From positions 620,001-684,000 of the forward strand of contig NZ_NIRS01000002.1 of the NCBI RefSeq assembly GCF_002934665.1: DNA of 64,000 nt, in the 5' to 3' direction. Position 1 is the first letter of the stretch. Every line of letters starts with the position of its first letter. This document shows positions 9,886 to 18,821 of this stretch, one piece after another. The notes beneath the pieces are model-generated. The model saw only the letters and a list, made by a program, of their open reading frames with translations. It had not been told where the DNA came from and ran no database searches. This DNA is from Pseudomonas laurylsulfatiphila. GTDB lineage: Bacteria > Pseudomonadota > Gammaproteobacteria > Pseudomonadales > Pseudomonadaceae. Both the position numbers and the translations under genes were made by a program.

Positions 9886-10608
9886 ATGTTTGCTGTACCC
9901 AAGCCACAACAGAACTACCTGCTGGCAGCGCTTCCGGCGCCGGCGCTGGATCGCCTGCTCCCCCACCTCGAACTGGTCGAGCTGCCACTGGGCAAAGTGC
10001 TCTATGAGTCCGGCGGCGCCCTGCGGCATGTCTACTTCCCCACCGACTCCATCGTGTCGCTGTTGTATGTGATGGAGAACGGCGCCTCGGCCGAGATTTC
10101 GGTGGTCGGCAATGAAGGCCTGATCGGCGTTGCAGTCTTCATGGGCGGCGAAAGCACACCCAGCCGCGCCGTTGTGCAAAGTGCCGGGCATGCTTACCGG
10201 TTACCCGGCCAACAACTCAAGGACGAGTTCAACCGCCATGAAGAAATGCTGCTGCTGATGCTGCGCTACACCCAGGCCCTGATCACGCAAATGGCCCAGA
10301 CGGCGGTGTGCAACCGCCACCACTCCATCGACCAGCAGCTGTGCCGCTGGTTGCTGTTGTCACTCGATCGCCTGCAAGGCAATGAACTGACCATGACCCA
10401 GGAGTTGATCGCCAACATGCTGGGTGTACGCCGCGAAGGCGTGACCGACGCCGCCGGCAAGCTCCAGCGCCTGGGTGTCATCGAATACAGTCGGGGACAC
10501 ATCAAGATCCTGGACAGGGCCCGGCTCGAGGCGCTGAGTTGCGAATGCTACGCCGTGGTCAGAAGGGAAACAGAACGATTGCTGCCCTACTTTCCCTGGC
10601 CGACGTGA
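9886..10608 (+). CDS. Crp/Fnr-family transcriptional regulator
   Basis: A 240-aa regulator. The N-terminal half is a cyclic-nucleotide-binding-like beta-roll (LPLGKVLYESGG, VYFPTDSIVSLLYVMENGASAEISVVGNEGLIGV). The C-terminal half carries a winged helix (LTMTQELIANMLGVRREGVTDAAGKLQRLGVIEYSRGHIKILD). No Fnr-type N-terminal cysteine cluster is present, and the Arg/Ser cAMP-binding pattern of true Crp is not evident, so the ligand is unknown. The ATG at 9886 follows AAGGGTGG. It is transcribed alone, divergent from the 59-aa gene. Closely similar single-gene regulators are common in Pseudomonas. Confidence 0.9.
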   Translation: MFAVPKPQQNYLLAALPAPALDRLLPHLELVELPLGKVLYESGGALRHVYFPTDSIVSLLYVMENGASAEISVVGNEGLIGVAVFMGGESTPSRAVVQSAGHAYRLPGQQLKDEFNRHEEMLLLMLRYTQALITQMAQTAVCNRHHSIDQQLCRWLLLSLDRLQGNELTMTQELIANMLGVRREGVTDAAGKLQRLGVIEYSRGHIKILDRARLEALSCECYAVVRRETERLLPYFPWPT

Positions 10609-10649
10609 CTCGTGAAGGCCTGTCGGGACGCCCCGGTCAGGCCACAACG

Positions 10650-10704
10650 ACCGCTTTTTGTTTGATTTCTGCCAGGTGTAACGGGCAGAAATCGGCCAGG
10701 GGCG
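10650..10704. repeat. REP-like stem-loop
   Basis: GATTTCTGCC (10664-10673) pairs with GGCAGAAATC (10684-10693), flanked by ccgcttttt and cggccagg, the hallmark outer segments of the family. It lies between the convergent Crp/Fnr and GST genes. Confidence 0.7.
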
Positions 10705-10740
10705 GCCCTTGGGCGACCTATAAGCCCATCAATTTCTGCA

Positions 10741-11388
10741 TTAACTGAAGTTCGGCTCAGTCAACACATTGAGCCCTGACGGACGCAATCGCATGCGAAA
10801 AAGATAATCACGAAGATTTGATGTTTTTTTCAGCCATTGCGCACTTTCGGGCACGCGTTCCAAATAATCGAGCATAGGCGTCAGGATGGCGTCCGCCATG
10901 CTGTAGTCCGCCCCGCAGAAAAATTGCTGACCGTCCAATTGCTTCGCCAACAGCCCAAGTGTCTGGATAACCATTGGCTCAGCGATAGCCACGGCGTCTC
11001 TATCGATAGGACGTGCCGGCTGCGCAGGAGTAACCAGCAATAAAAGATAACGACGTATCAGTCGATCATCGGCATACATCGCCAAGGTAGCGGACCACTG
11101 ATCGACCTTCACCTTCTGGGCCAAGTCAGCGGGCCTTGGAGAAGTATGCGCAAAGGCTTCATCCAGGTAGCGGCAAATGGTGGTTGTTTCAATGACGCTC
11201 CGCTCTCCATGCAGCAATACCGGGACCTTGCCAAAAGGATGCAGTGCCATGTGTTCAGGGCTGTGGAACCTGATCGTATTACCATCCACGTGCATCCCGT
11301 GTGTGTAATCCAGCGCTTTCTCTTCGCAGTAAAGTCTGACACTACGTAGGAAGGTGCTGAATCCAGGTCCCAGTATGTGCAATCTCAT
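10741..11388 (-). CDS. Glutathione S-transferase family protein
   Basis: A 215-aa soluble GST-like protein. The thioredoxin-like N-terminal domain shows MALHPFGKVPVLLHGERSVIETTTICRYLDEAF, with the conserved cis-Pro (KVPVL) and the Glu-Thr/Ser glutathione-binding pair. The helical C-terminal domain follows (DQWSATLAMYADDRL, FFCGADYSMADAILTPMLDYL with the conserved N-capping Ser/Asp). The start is the ATG at 11388, six bases after AGGAG. It diverges from a TetR gene 113 bases away, so it is probably that regulator's target and may detoxify an electrophile. The substrate is unknown. Confidence 0.88.
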   Translation of the reverse strand: MRLHILGPGFSTFLRSVRLYCEEKALDYTHGMHVDGNTIRFHSPEHMALHPFGKVPVLLHGERSVIETTTICRYLDEAFAHTSPRPADLAQKVKVDQWSATLAMYADDRLIRRYLLLLVTPAQPARPIDRDAVAIAEPMVIQTLGLLAKQLDGQQFFCGADYSMADAILTPMLDYLERVPESAQWLKKTSNLRDYLFRMRLRPSGLNVLTEPNFS

Positions 11389-11426
11389 GTGTAGCTCCTT
11401 GAGGGAAGAGTCGGCAATTCTGGTCG

Positions 11427-11470
11427 GTATGACTTTATGATCAAGAACATAAAGTCCCGTTTTGTCATAC
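11427..11470. promoter_or_regulatory. Nested dyads in the GST/TetR intergenic region
   Basis: GACTTTATG (11431-11439) and CATAAAGTC (11448-11456) form a perfect 9-bp dyad with an 8-base spacer. A wider dyad GTATGAC (11427-11433)/GTCATAC (11464-11470) surrounds it. They sit between the two divergent genes and are the likely TetR operator controlling both. Confidence 0.55.
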
Positions 11471-11501
11471 TCCATCTCACGCTTTACTGAGGAGAAGACG
11501 T

Positions 11502-12068
11502 ATGCCCTGGCCTGCTACACAGCGCGCAACCACTCGACAGATGATTCTGGATAGCGCAGCGCGACTCTTCGCACTGCAGGGTTTCGAAAAAGTTAGTATC
11601 GACTCAATAATGGAGAGTGCGGGATTGACCCGGGGGGCCTTCTATAGTCACTTCGCATCCAAAACGGAGCTTTACACCGAAGCTGTCAGAAATGCCGCGA
11701 ACGCGGGGGGCGCGATACTCGAAGAGGCTGGTAAAGATGGTTTGCAGCAGGTAGTGAAAGACTATCTGCGCATGGACCATCGGGATGCAAGCCGCATGCA
11801 CTGTCCGTTAGCCTTCATGGTCAATGATGCTGCTCAGCAGGACGGAGCCATCAAGGAGAGCTACACCCAAGTGCTCGCAGCTTTCATCACACGTCTAGAA
11901 TCCGGACTGAAATCGACGATAGAGACGAATACACGCCAACATGCCCTGCAAATTGCCGTAGGGATGATTGGTGGCTTGGCACTGGCTCGAGCGGTGGCCG
12001 ATGACCAATTAGCGCAAGAGATTCTCACAGCCTGTCAACAGGGATGTTTGCAACTCGTTGAGCCATGA
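11502..12068 (+). CDS. TetR/AcrR-family transcriptional regulator
   Basis: A 188-aa regulator. The DNA-binding N-terminus reads TRQMILDSAARLFALQGFEKVSIDSIMESAGLTRGAFYSHFASKTELY, a canonical TetR helix-turn-helix ending in the FYSHF motif. The rest is an all-helical ligand-binding domain of the TetR_C type. The ATG at 11502 follows GAGGAGAAGACGT. It is divergent from the GST gene, the usual arrangement for local repression of a detoxifying enzyme. Its end lies only about 15 bases from the break in the neighbouring response regulator, suggesting the GST/TetR pair arrived as a unit. Confidence 0.9.
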   Translation: MPWPATQRATTRQMILDSAARLFALQGFEKVSIDSIMESAGLTRGAFYSHFASKTELYTEAVRNAANAGGAILEEAGKDGLQQVVKDYLRMDHRDASRMHCPLAFMVNDAAQQDGAIKESYTQVLAAFITRLESGLKSTIETNTRQHALQIAVGMIGGLALARAVADDQLAQEILTACQQGCLQLVEP

Positions 12069-12241
12069 CATGCCATAACAAACGTCATTACCAAGACTAT
12101 TGAAGATGAGCCTTCCAGCATGGGAAGAGCATCATCTGCGGATGCACAACCAATCACACAGATACCTGGCAGTGAAATCGCGTCCCCTGTCATTGAACGT
12201 AATATTTCATCATCTTCTACGACGAGCACTGTGGGAGGCAT
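12035..12241 (-). pseudogene. Truncated response regulator (receiver-domain remnant)
   Basis: From an ATG at 12241 (with AGGA upstream) the frame reads MPPTVLVVEDDEILRSMTGD, the first strand and acidic pocket of a CheY-like receiver. It continues to IVLVMT, exactly where the phosphoacceptor Asp should follow, and then changes to unrelated residues (FVMACHGSTSC) before a stop at 12035. The break is at about 12083-12085, beside the end of the TetR gene. With no phosphoacceptor, half the receiver and any output domain missing, it cannot be a working regulator. It diverges from the sensor kinase, probably its former partner. Confidence 0.8.
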
Positions 12242-12422
12242 GGTTAAGATTCCTAAACCTTCAACGTTCGTGTTGTCACAGAAAGTAATCGCTTCGGGCA
12301 CCTGACAAGGGGTATTTCGCGCCGGATCCATTGCCGATCTTCGGCATTCCGCTAGCCTGACTCTATCGAACAAATTTTTCTGACTGATGCCTTCATCATC
12401 AATGGGACGCTCGAGGATTGCT

Positions 12423-13547
12423 ATGCGACTTTCAGATTTCATCCTCGAAAACCAGGAGCCTATTCTGCAAGCGTGGGAGGAGTTCGCCAGGTCCGTGGAC
12501 ACCCCGATGCCAGCTATGGGGCCGCTAGGTCTCAGAGACCATGCCGAGTTCATTTTGAGGAGTGTGGCACTCGATATGTGCACCTCTCAAACCCCTCAAG
12601 AACAGATCGACAAATCCCATGGGCTCGGGCCTGTAATAGATGATGAATCGGCCGCTCAAAGTCATGCCATTACGCGCCTCATGGCGGGGTTCACCCTAGA
12701 CCAAATGGTTTCAGAATATCGCGCCCTCAGGTCGAGCGTACTCAGACTCTGGCTGACCCAAGGATATTCAGGGGAAGACCATCAAATTCTGGACATGATC
12801 CGATTCAACGAGGCAATCGATCAGGCGCTTGTCGAGTCCATAGCAGCGTATGGACAAGCGGTGGAGACGACTCGAAAAACAGTATTGGGCGTGCTGGGAC
12901 ACGACCTTCGCACACCATTGGGTGCTGTGACGCTGGGTGCCGATCTGTTGAGGCAAACGGAGGAGCTGGGCACTCGTGGACAAAGAATAATTGCGCAAAT
13001 TACTACAAGCGCTCAAACCGCCAACCAGATGGTGAATGACCTGCTGGACCTGGCACGCTGCAACCTGGGCACTGGAATCCCGGTACGACCGGAAAAAACT
13101 GACCTGACGTCTGTTTGCCAGTCAGTCGTGGATGAGCTCGCCACCGCGCACCCAAACGCACAAATCATTTTCACCGACTCGGGAACGGTAACCGGCCAGT
13201 ACGACCCATCACGCATGGCACAGGTTTTCTCGAATCTCATTGGCAACGCCGTGCGACACGGCAAAGTGCAGTCTCCAATTAACGTCACCCTGAATGGGGA
13301 TGGCGCCACCGCTTGCTTTTGCGTGCAAAATTACGGAGAGCCTATTCCACCCAACGCCCTCGCCTCTCTCTTTAATCCGAACAGGCGTTTCTCCAAGTAC
13401 TCCCAGGGAGAAAAAGGAGCATCATCTGGCCTCGGGCTGGGATTATTCATAGCGGCTCAGATTGTCGAGGGCCATGGAGGAAAGATAGAGGTCGAGTCGA
13501 CACTGGTGCAGGGCACAATTTTCCGTGTGAATTTGCCCATTCGCTAA
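12423..13547 (+). CDS. Sensor histidine kinase with RsbRD-like N-terminus
   Basis: A 374-aa kinase without membrane segments, so probably cytosolic. The N-terminal ~130 residues are helical and resemble RsbRD-type sensing domains (MRLSDFILENQEPILQAWEE). A HisKA domain has LGVLGHDLRTPLGAV (His at about 161). An HATPase follows with the N box FSNLIGNAVRHG and glycine-rich GLGLGLFIAAQIVEGHGG. The ATG at 12423 follows GAGG; an in-frame ATG at 12387 is less well placed. Its divergent neighbour is a truncated receiver, so it is likely an orphan or now signals to another regulator. Confidence 0.88.
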   Translation: MRLSDFILENQEPILQAWEEFARSVDTPMPAMGPLGLRDHAEFILRSVALDMCTSQTPQEQIDKSHGLGPVIDDESAAQSHAITRLMAGFTLDQMVSEYRALRSSVLRLWLTQGYSGEDHQILDMIRFNEAIDQALVESIAAYGQAVETTRKTVLGVLGHDLRTPLGAVTLGADLLRQTEELGTRGQRIIAQITTSAQTANQMVNDLLDLARCNLGTGIPVRPEKTDLTSVCQSVVDELATAHPNAQIIFTDSGTVTGQYDPSRMAQVFSNLIGNAVRHGKVQSPINVTLNGDGATACFCVQNYGEPIPPNALASLFNPNRRFSKYSQGEKGASSGLGLGLFIAAQIVEGHGGKIEVESTLVQGTIFRVNLPIR

Positions 13548-13804
13548 TATCCATGGTTCTGTCGTTCAAGTACTGCCGAATCTGTCGTGCTTATGGTGAA
13601 CGGCTGTGAGGCTGGTTTGCCTGAACCAAGAAGATCCGAGGATGCTCCGCGGAGCTCGGAAGCATTGATGCGCAACCCGCTCGGTATGCAAACAGTGGTA
13701 CCGGTGCTGCTCGATGAAGCAGAACCGAAGCCCCCAATCTGCCGTGTTATACAGAGATCGTAGCTAGTGCGCATACATTGGCAGGGAATACTCGGAGCCC
13801 GACG

Positions 13805-14785
13805 ATGCCATTGAGAAAAGCAAGTGCCCTCTTATCCGCCTTTTTTGTATTCACGACAACGGGCTGCCAACCCTCCAACGTTCAGCCGTTATCAATCACT
13901 GGAGATGCCTCAGCACGGTCTCAATCGGCGTGTCAAAAGGAGGATTTCATCTGGAATTACAAGATTGTGCCTTCGGTCTACGGTTCTGAACTCCCAGCGC
14001 TGACTGCGCCAAGCATCGGCGATACCTTAACCTTGGCAATGTCGAGTTTTACGGTTAAGTCGCTGACTGCGCAAGGAGATGAGCTGGAGCAAGGGCGGCG
14101 AAAATTGGTGCATGCATATGGTGCAGAGGCGCGCTTCCGGTTTGTGGCGAACCATGCAGTGGAGAGTAGCTATACCGGCATCTTCCAAAGCGGCACCGAC
14201 TGCGTGATTGGTCGTCTTTCGTTGGCGACCAAGCCGACGGATACCCACTCTGTGCCAGCCTTGGCTTTGAAGTTTTTCATTGACGGTAATCACCCGTCGG
14301 TCAATTTACAGGTTATGAATTCCATCGATGGCCAAGAGAGATACAATTTCTTCGAGAAGACTTTCAGCAACATCATTCCACCCGCAGGCTCTTTTTCGAC
14401 GCGCTTACTCGCCGGTTTCTTTGAACGGGCAGCCATACGTTTTGGGGCTAGAGATTCAGACCCCGGTCACTTGACCGTTGAGCATCTGGCCGATATTAAC
14501 GTCGATGGCTCTGAAGTGGCTGCGCCAAGGGCGCCTTACCAACTTCTTTTTAAGCCGCGGCCGGCAGCAACTGCTCGCTTCAACGGGGTGACAATGCAGG
14601 ATGACTTTCGGATAAGGTTGACTGACTTCCCTGTCGGAGAGGTGCTGTACGACGTTTACGCCTTGGATAAAGGCGAGACGGTCGAGCAGGCTAAACTTTT
14701 AGGTCAACTGGTTCTAAATTCCAGGATCGTGGCGTCTCGGTATGGCGACGAAAAGCTCTACTTTCAACACAATATGCAAAGATAA
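13805..14785 (+). CDS. Lipoprotein, possibly catalase-like fold
   Basis: A 326-aa predicted lipoprotein: the signal peptide ends in FFVFTTTGC, a lipobox. The start is the ATG at 13805 after CGGAGCCC. The body contains VPALALKFFIDGNHPSVNLQ followed by NFFEKTFSNIIPP, resembling the core of haem-dependent catalase-like proteins. I cannot identify the haem-ligating residues with confidence and the similarity is from memory of the family pattern, so function is unassigned. It lies alone, in somewhat AT-richer sequence than the genes to its left. Confidence 0.7.
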   Translation: MPLRKASALLSAFFVFTTTGCQPSNVQPLSITGDASARSQSACQKEDFIWNYKIVPSVYGSELPALTAPSIGDTLTLAMSSFTVKSLTAQGDELEQGRRKLVHAYGAEARFRFVANHAVESSYTGIFQSGTDCVIGRLSLATKPTDTHSVPALALKFFIDGNHPSVNLQVMNSIDGQERYNFFEKTFSNIIPPAGSFSTRLLAGFFERAAIRFGARDSDPGHLTVEHLADINVDGSEVAAPRAPYQLLFKPRPAATARFNGVTMQDDFRIRLTDFPVGEVLYDVYALDKGETVEQAKLLGQLVLNSRIVASRYGDEKLYFQHNMQR

Positions 14786-14797
14786 TTCCGCCGTTGG

Positions 14798-14840
14798 ACA
14801 ACGGCAGCTTTGGCTCGTTTTCTGCCGGTCATGCCCATTA
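14798..14840. repeat. Partial REP-like repeat
   Basis: Contains ggctcgttttctgccggtc, resembling one arm of the dispersed repeat. It lies between two convergent genes. Confidence 0.35.
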
Positions 14841-14857
14841 AGCGTTCTGGTCCAAAA

Positions 14858-15256
14858 TCAATGAAGCTGCCGTTGCCTCTGTAGTTCCCTCTTCAGCCAG
14901 GTGCGTGCCGGTTGTGCGCCTTCTGGACATCGCACCTCATAGGCTCGGCCACTCATACTGCTTCTAGTGGCAGCAAGATCGATGAAGTCTTCTGCGCTGT
15001 TCACCATATTCTTGCCTTCGAGATAATTCAGCTTCTTCTCCAGATGCGCCCGAGCCCGGGGACCAGAGAATTCGTCCCCGTTACGCACAAACTGACATTC
15101 ACTATGCTCGACAAAGTCCAGCAAGCCCTTTATCTCTTGAGTGGTTTGAGGTGTGGCTTGAGCCTGCACATTGGTTACGATTGCGATAAGGCTGATACCA
15201 GTTGCCATCATGAACTGGCTGATGGGCCTGGTCGCCGCTCCTATCCACATACACAT
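14858..15256 (-). CDS. DUF5329-like secreted protein
   Basis: A 132-aa protein with an N-terminal signal peptide (ISLIAIVTNVQAQA). The mature part has the pattern EIKGLLDFVEHSECQFVRNG, then AEDFIDLAATRSSMSGRAYEVRCPEG and a terminal TWLKREL, matching the small periplasmic DUF5329 (YfeK-like) family as I know it. Two cysteines could form a disulfide. The ATG at 15256 follows GAGGATGAATC. No function is known for the family. Confidence 0.72.
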   Translation of the reverse strand: MCMWIGAATRPISQFMMATGISLIAIVTNVQAQATPQTTQEIKGLLDFVEHSECQFVRNGDEFSGPRARAHLEKKLNYLEGKNMVNSAEDFIDLAATRSSMSGRAYEVRCPEGAQPARTWLKRELQRQRQLH

Positions 15257-15462
15257 GATTCATCCTCGTGCTGAAAGTGGAATGAATGTAGCAACCTCCA
15301 ACAGCTACTACCTGTGCCAAGGGCTTTGCGAAACTCTTCGTCGATGTGTTTTTGTTGCTGCGCCGGCAAGTCATGTGCGCTGTATATCGCAAAGCCCAAA
15401 AATACGATGAACGTCCGTAAAATCAGTTCGAGCCCGAACCTGATCCAGAATGAATCGTCCAT
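15241..15462 (-). CDS. Possible small membrane protein (73 aa)
   Basis: An open frame from an ATG at 15462 (MDDSFWIRFGLELILRTFIV) contains one hydrophobic segment, FIVFLGFAIYSA, followed by a hydrophilic tail. It overlaps the start of the next gene by 16 bases, which could indicate translational coupling. No clear ribosome site precedes it and I recognise no family, so it may be chance. Confidence 0.25.
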   Translation of the reverse strand: MDDSFWIRFGLELILRTFIVFLGFAIYSAHDLPAQQQKHIDEEFRKALGTGSSCWRLLHSFHFQHEDESCVCG

Positions 15463-15553
15463 ACCATGCAGCCCGATGATAGTCCTTGAGTTGTACTGCC
15501 TGTAAACGTCTAATGAAATCGAAGGCCACCTTGCTATCGTTATCCTGGGTGGG

Positions 15554-15994
15554 TTAGTGACCTCGCGCACGCGTTGCACGTTGGAAGCGTTGAAAGGTGG
15601 GAGGTCGCATCGTTAGCCGCGTCACGCCCCCTCCCCTGTAATCGAAGAAAACGAAACCCGACTTGGCCAAGGCGATCAGCGTTGCGTCCTTGGGGCGCGT
15701 GATGCGGAAAATGATATCGCCGCCGTATTTGTTGAAGTCCATCAGGCCGACCTCAAACAGCAAAACATCGCGTGCGTGGGCTTCAGCGCTGTAGACCGTG
15801 GCCAGATCGGTGACGATGATGTCGTCGGCGTTTACGTCGTATTCGAACAGCATCCTTGCCCGAGCCTCGGAAATCATCGAGATCATCGAGTCGTTTGCCA
15901 GGTGTTTTGCCGTGTTGATGTCGGTGACCCTTACGGTCATTTGCGTGGTGAACACATACTGATCATCGGGAAATGCAAGTTGCAGTCGGGCCAT
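15554..15994 (-). CDS. Hotdog-fold thioesterase-like protein
   Basis: A 146-aa soluble protein of the 4HBT/FabZ-like hotdog type: FTTQMTVRVTDINTAKHLANDSMISMISEARARMLFEY corresponds to the strand-helix region where such enzymes carry the catalytic Asp/Asn (here NDS). Members hydrolyse acyl-CoA or acyl-carrier thioesters. The start is the ATG at 15994, weakly preceded by GAGAGC. It follows the sulfatase on the same strand with a 58-base gap and may share its transcript. Substrate unknown. Confidence 0.78.
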   Translation of the reverse strand: MARLQLAFPDDQYVFTTQMTVRVTDINTAKHLANDSMISMISEARARMLFEYDVNADDIIVTDLATVYSAEAHARDVLLFEVGLMDFNKYGGDIIFRITRPKDATLIALAKSGFVFFDYRGGGVTRLTMRPPTFQRFQRATRARGH

Positions 15995-16052
15995 GTCTTG
16001 CTCTCGTCGCTTGGCGAAACAGCGGGCGGAATCAACCGCCCGCAAATGGGAT

Positions 16053-17618
16053 TTACTGGGCCGGTTTAAGCTGCTGCACCTGTTGCATGACCTTCGCTGC
16101 CTTGAGCGTCTGGTAGTTGATGTTCGCAGGGTTGAGATTGACGCCTTCCTGGAACGGATACTGTGACAGCGTGGCGAGAAACTTCTGGACCTTGTCCTGT
16201 ACCGGCACGAACAGCCAGGCCTGATCCCCCATCCAGCGTGCGTACATGCGTGACTCGTAGGGCGCCGTTTCGTAGGGATCAGCTTTCAGGTTGGTGATGA
16301 TCGGCATATTGCTGACCTTGCGCGAACCTGACGCGACACCGCCTTCGACGTTGGCGAAACTCACCTTCCAGTCACGCCAGCGCAGTGCATTCAACTCACC
16401 GCCCATGCCGAAATAGAAGTACTCCTCACGGGGGCTCTCCTTCGCATCGCCTTTGAAGAACGGCAGGAAATCGTAACCATCGAGATGCACCCGGAATTGT
16501 TTGCCATTGAGGGTCATGCCCTTGGCCAGGTTCTCAGGAAGATTGGGCAGGCCCGCCGCAGTTGCCAGGGTTGGCATCCAGTCGTTATGCGCAATCAGCG
16601 TGTTGCTGTGACTGCCCGGCTTGAGGACACCCGGCCACTTCACCAGCAGCGGTACCCGATGCCCGCCCTCGAACGATGACCCTTTCTCGCCGTGAAACGG
16701 CGAGCTGCCTGATTCGGGCCAGGTTGCCTTCTGGGATCCGTTGTCGGTGGTGTAGATCACGATGGTGTTATCGGCGATACCGAGATCGTCGAGTTTCTTC
16801 AGCAACTGGCCGACCTGTTCGTCGTGTTCGACCATGCCGTCAGGATAAAGGCCGATCCCTGTCCTGCCATCCGAGCCTTCCTTCAGGTGAGTCCAGACGT
16901 GCATTCGCGTGCTGTTGAACCAGACGAAAAACGGTTTTTTTGCCGCATGGGATTTATCCATGAAATTTTCGGCGGACTGCACAAACTCATCGTCGATGGT
17001 CTCCATGCGCTTTCTGGTCAGTGGCCCGGTGTCTTCGATCTTGCCGTCTGCGTAGGAGTGGATCACCCCACGCGGGCCGTATTTCTTCCGGAACTCAGGG
17101 TCCTTCGGGTAGTAGTAGGTTTCCGGTTCTTCCTCAGCATTCATGTGATACAGGTTGCCGAAAAACTCGTCAAAACCGTGTTTGGTCGGCAGGTGTTCGT
17201 CACGATCACCGAGGTGGTTCTTGCCGAATTGTGCGGTGGCATAACCCTGTTGTTTCATCGCATCGCCGAGGGTCGGCGCCCAATCCGGAATGCCATGGGG
17301 CGAACCCGGCATCCCGACCGTCAGCAGCCCGGTGCGAAACGGGTGTTCGCCGAGGACGAACGCAGCGCGCCCGGCAGTGCAGGTTTGCTCACCGTAGGCA
17401 TGGGTGAACAAGGTGCCTTCCCTGGCGATACGGTCGATGCTGGGCGTCTCGTAGCCCATCAACCCCTGGTTGTAGGCGCTGATATTGCTGACGCCGATAT
17501 CGTCGCCAAAGATCACCAGGATATTCGGTTGAGGTGCAGCCTCGGCCAGCGCGATGCCTCCAAACAGCGGGACAGCCACCAACGCAATGCGTAGCAAGCA
17601 TTGTCGAGCACTCAGCAT
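16053..17618 (-). CDS. Type I sulfatase (arylsulfatase-like), exported
   Basis: A 521-aa sulfatase. After a signal peptide (LLRIALVAVPLFGGIALAEAAP) comes PNILVIFGDDIG, the first calcium ligands. EQTCTAGRAAF carries the CxAxR motif whose Cys becomes formylglycine. FGKNHLGDRDEHLP and the YTTDNGSQ region supply further active-site and metal residues. Family members hydrolyse sulfate esters in the periplasm and scavenge sulfur. The start is the ATG at 17618, eight bases after GGAG; 42 residues of upstream open frame are rejected because they would bury the signal peptide. The substrate cannot be read from sequence. No formylglycine-generating enzyme gene is in the window. Confidence 0.92.
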   Translation of the reverse strand: MLSARQCLLRIALVAVPLFGGIALAEAAPQPNILVIFGDDIGVSNISAYNQGLMGYETPSIDRIAREGTLFTHAYGEQTCTAGRAAFVLGEHPFRTGLLTVGMPGSPHGIPDWAPTLGDAMKQQGYATAQFGKNHLGDRDEHLPTKHGFDEFFGNLYHMNAEEEPETYYYPKDPEFRKKYGPRGVIHSYADGKIEDTGPLTRKRMETIDDEFVQSAENFMDKSHAAKKPFFVWFNSTRMHVWTHLKEGSDGRTGIGLYPDGMVEHDEQVGQLLKKLDDLGIADNTIVIYTTDNGSQKATWPESGSSPFHGEKGSSFEGGHRVPLLVKWPGVLKPGSHSNTLIAHNDWMPTLATAAGLPNLPENLAKGMTLNGKQFRVHLDGYDFLPFFKGDAKESPREEYFYFGMGGELNALRWRDWKVSFANVEGGVASGSRKVSNMPIITNLKADPYETAPYESRMYARWMGDQAWLFVPVQDKVQKFLATLSQYPFQEGVNLNPANINYQTLKAAKVMQQVQQLKPAQ

Positions 17619-17930
17619 TTCTTGTTCTCCGATCAACGAACTGTGGCAACAGAGCAGCGAAACAGCCCGGCCTGGGCTTGATCGCACTGATTGAATGCCA
17701 CTGTTGTTCACAACCGGACGATGATCGGTAGCACCATCGGACAAATTGTATTCATGCCCGGTGATATGACCCTGGTTGATGACGGCCTATCGCGGGGGCT
17801 GATCGCAATCTACTTTGTGGTGGCAGGCCGCTATGGGTCGGATGCAGCCGTACGTCAACGCAAGTCCCAAGACCGGTTACAAGGGGTATAACTATCAGAA
17901 CAAAAGGCGCCTGCGGCGCGGAGCGATGTG

Positions 17931-18737
17931 ATGAGTTCCAGAGCATGGCGATGGGCTCGCAAGAGCCTTCTTGGCGGCATCGGGCTGGCCTTGCTGGTCG
18001 CTCCACTGTGCGCCAGCGCCATGTACAAGTGCCAAGCCAGGGACGGAGCCATCAGCTACACCAGCCAAGCCATCGCCAGCGCCCGCTGCACTCGCGTCAA
18101 TGGCATGGCGGGCGCCGGTGTCGGCGCCAAGACAACGGCCCTGCCACGGCTTGTGCAGGACGACAGCTCCGGCGCGGTGCGGGTTCGGGTGTTCACCTTC
18201 ATCCACAGGGGTGTTCGTCAATATGTGAGCCGGCGCCCCGTCGGGATTTCCGCACGGGTCGATGTCCTTGAGCTCTATTACATCAAGGGCTGCTATCTAT
18301 GCATGGCGCCGAAGGATTTCAAGGTCGCCTCACTGCGCCTGGACACCCAATCCTATCGGCGGGAGATCGAAGCCGCTTCGGGTCTTTATGGTGTCGACCG
18401 GGCGCTGGTCCGCGCAGTGATACATGCCGAATCGGCGTTTCGCCCCTACGCCATTTCCGAAGCCGGCGCCCAGGGGCTGATGCAGTTGATGCCCGCCACC
18501 GCCGAGCGCTTCGCCGTGGACAATCCGTTCGACGCACGACAGAACATTCGTGGCGGCGTGCGCTACCTGGCCTGGCTGCTCAAGCGCTTCAACGGCAACC
18601 AGGTGCTGGCGTTGGCAGGTTACAACGCCGGCGAAGCGTCCGTGGTCGAGTACAACGGAGTGCCTCCCTACGCCGAGACGCAATCCTACGTCACCCGAGT
18701 GCAGTCCTTGACCGAACGCTATCGCAACCATCGCTAG
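17931..18737 (+). CDS. Lytic transglycosylase (SLT domain), exported
   Basis: A 268-aa exported protein. The signal peptide (LLGGIGLALLVAPLCASA) is followed by a short DUF4124-like segment, MYKCQARDGAISYTSQ. The C-terminal half is a Slt-type goose-lysozyme fold: LVRAVIHAESAFRPYAIS with the catalytic Glu, GAQGLMQLMPATA, NIRGGVRYLAWLL and ALAGYNAGEASV. It should cleave peptidoglycan to 1,6-anhydromuramyl products in the periplasm. The ATG at 17931 is used because GGAG lies eight bases upstream. The 312-base gap before it holds nothing I can support. Confidence 0.92.
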   Translation: MSSRAWRWARKSLLGGIGLALLVAPLCASAMYKCQARDGAISYTSQAIASARCTRVNGMAGAGVGAKTTALPRLVQDDSSGAVRVRVFTFIHRGVRQYVSRRPVGISARVDVLELYYIKGCYLCMAPKDFKVASLRLDTQSYRREIEAASGLYGVDRALVRAVIHAESAFRPYAISEAGAQGLMQLMPATAERFAVDNPFDARQNIRGGVRYLAWLLKRFNGNQVLALAGYNAGEASVVEYNGVPPYAETQSYVTRVQSLTERYRNHR

Positions 18738-18821
18738 TACCGTAGGGCGCATAACCCGAAACAGGTAATACGCCGGACGGGGAATGACCCAAGCGATCTT
18801 CCACGCTCACCGGTCGCTATC

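Noticed and set aside
13544..13774. A 76-codon minus-strand frame after the sensor kinase
   Set aside because: It is Ser-rich without family features or ribosome site; the gap is left empty.
17691..17891. A 66-codon open frame before the transglycosylase
   Set aside because: No ribosome site, no recognisable family, and composition typical of a chance frame.
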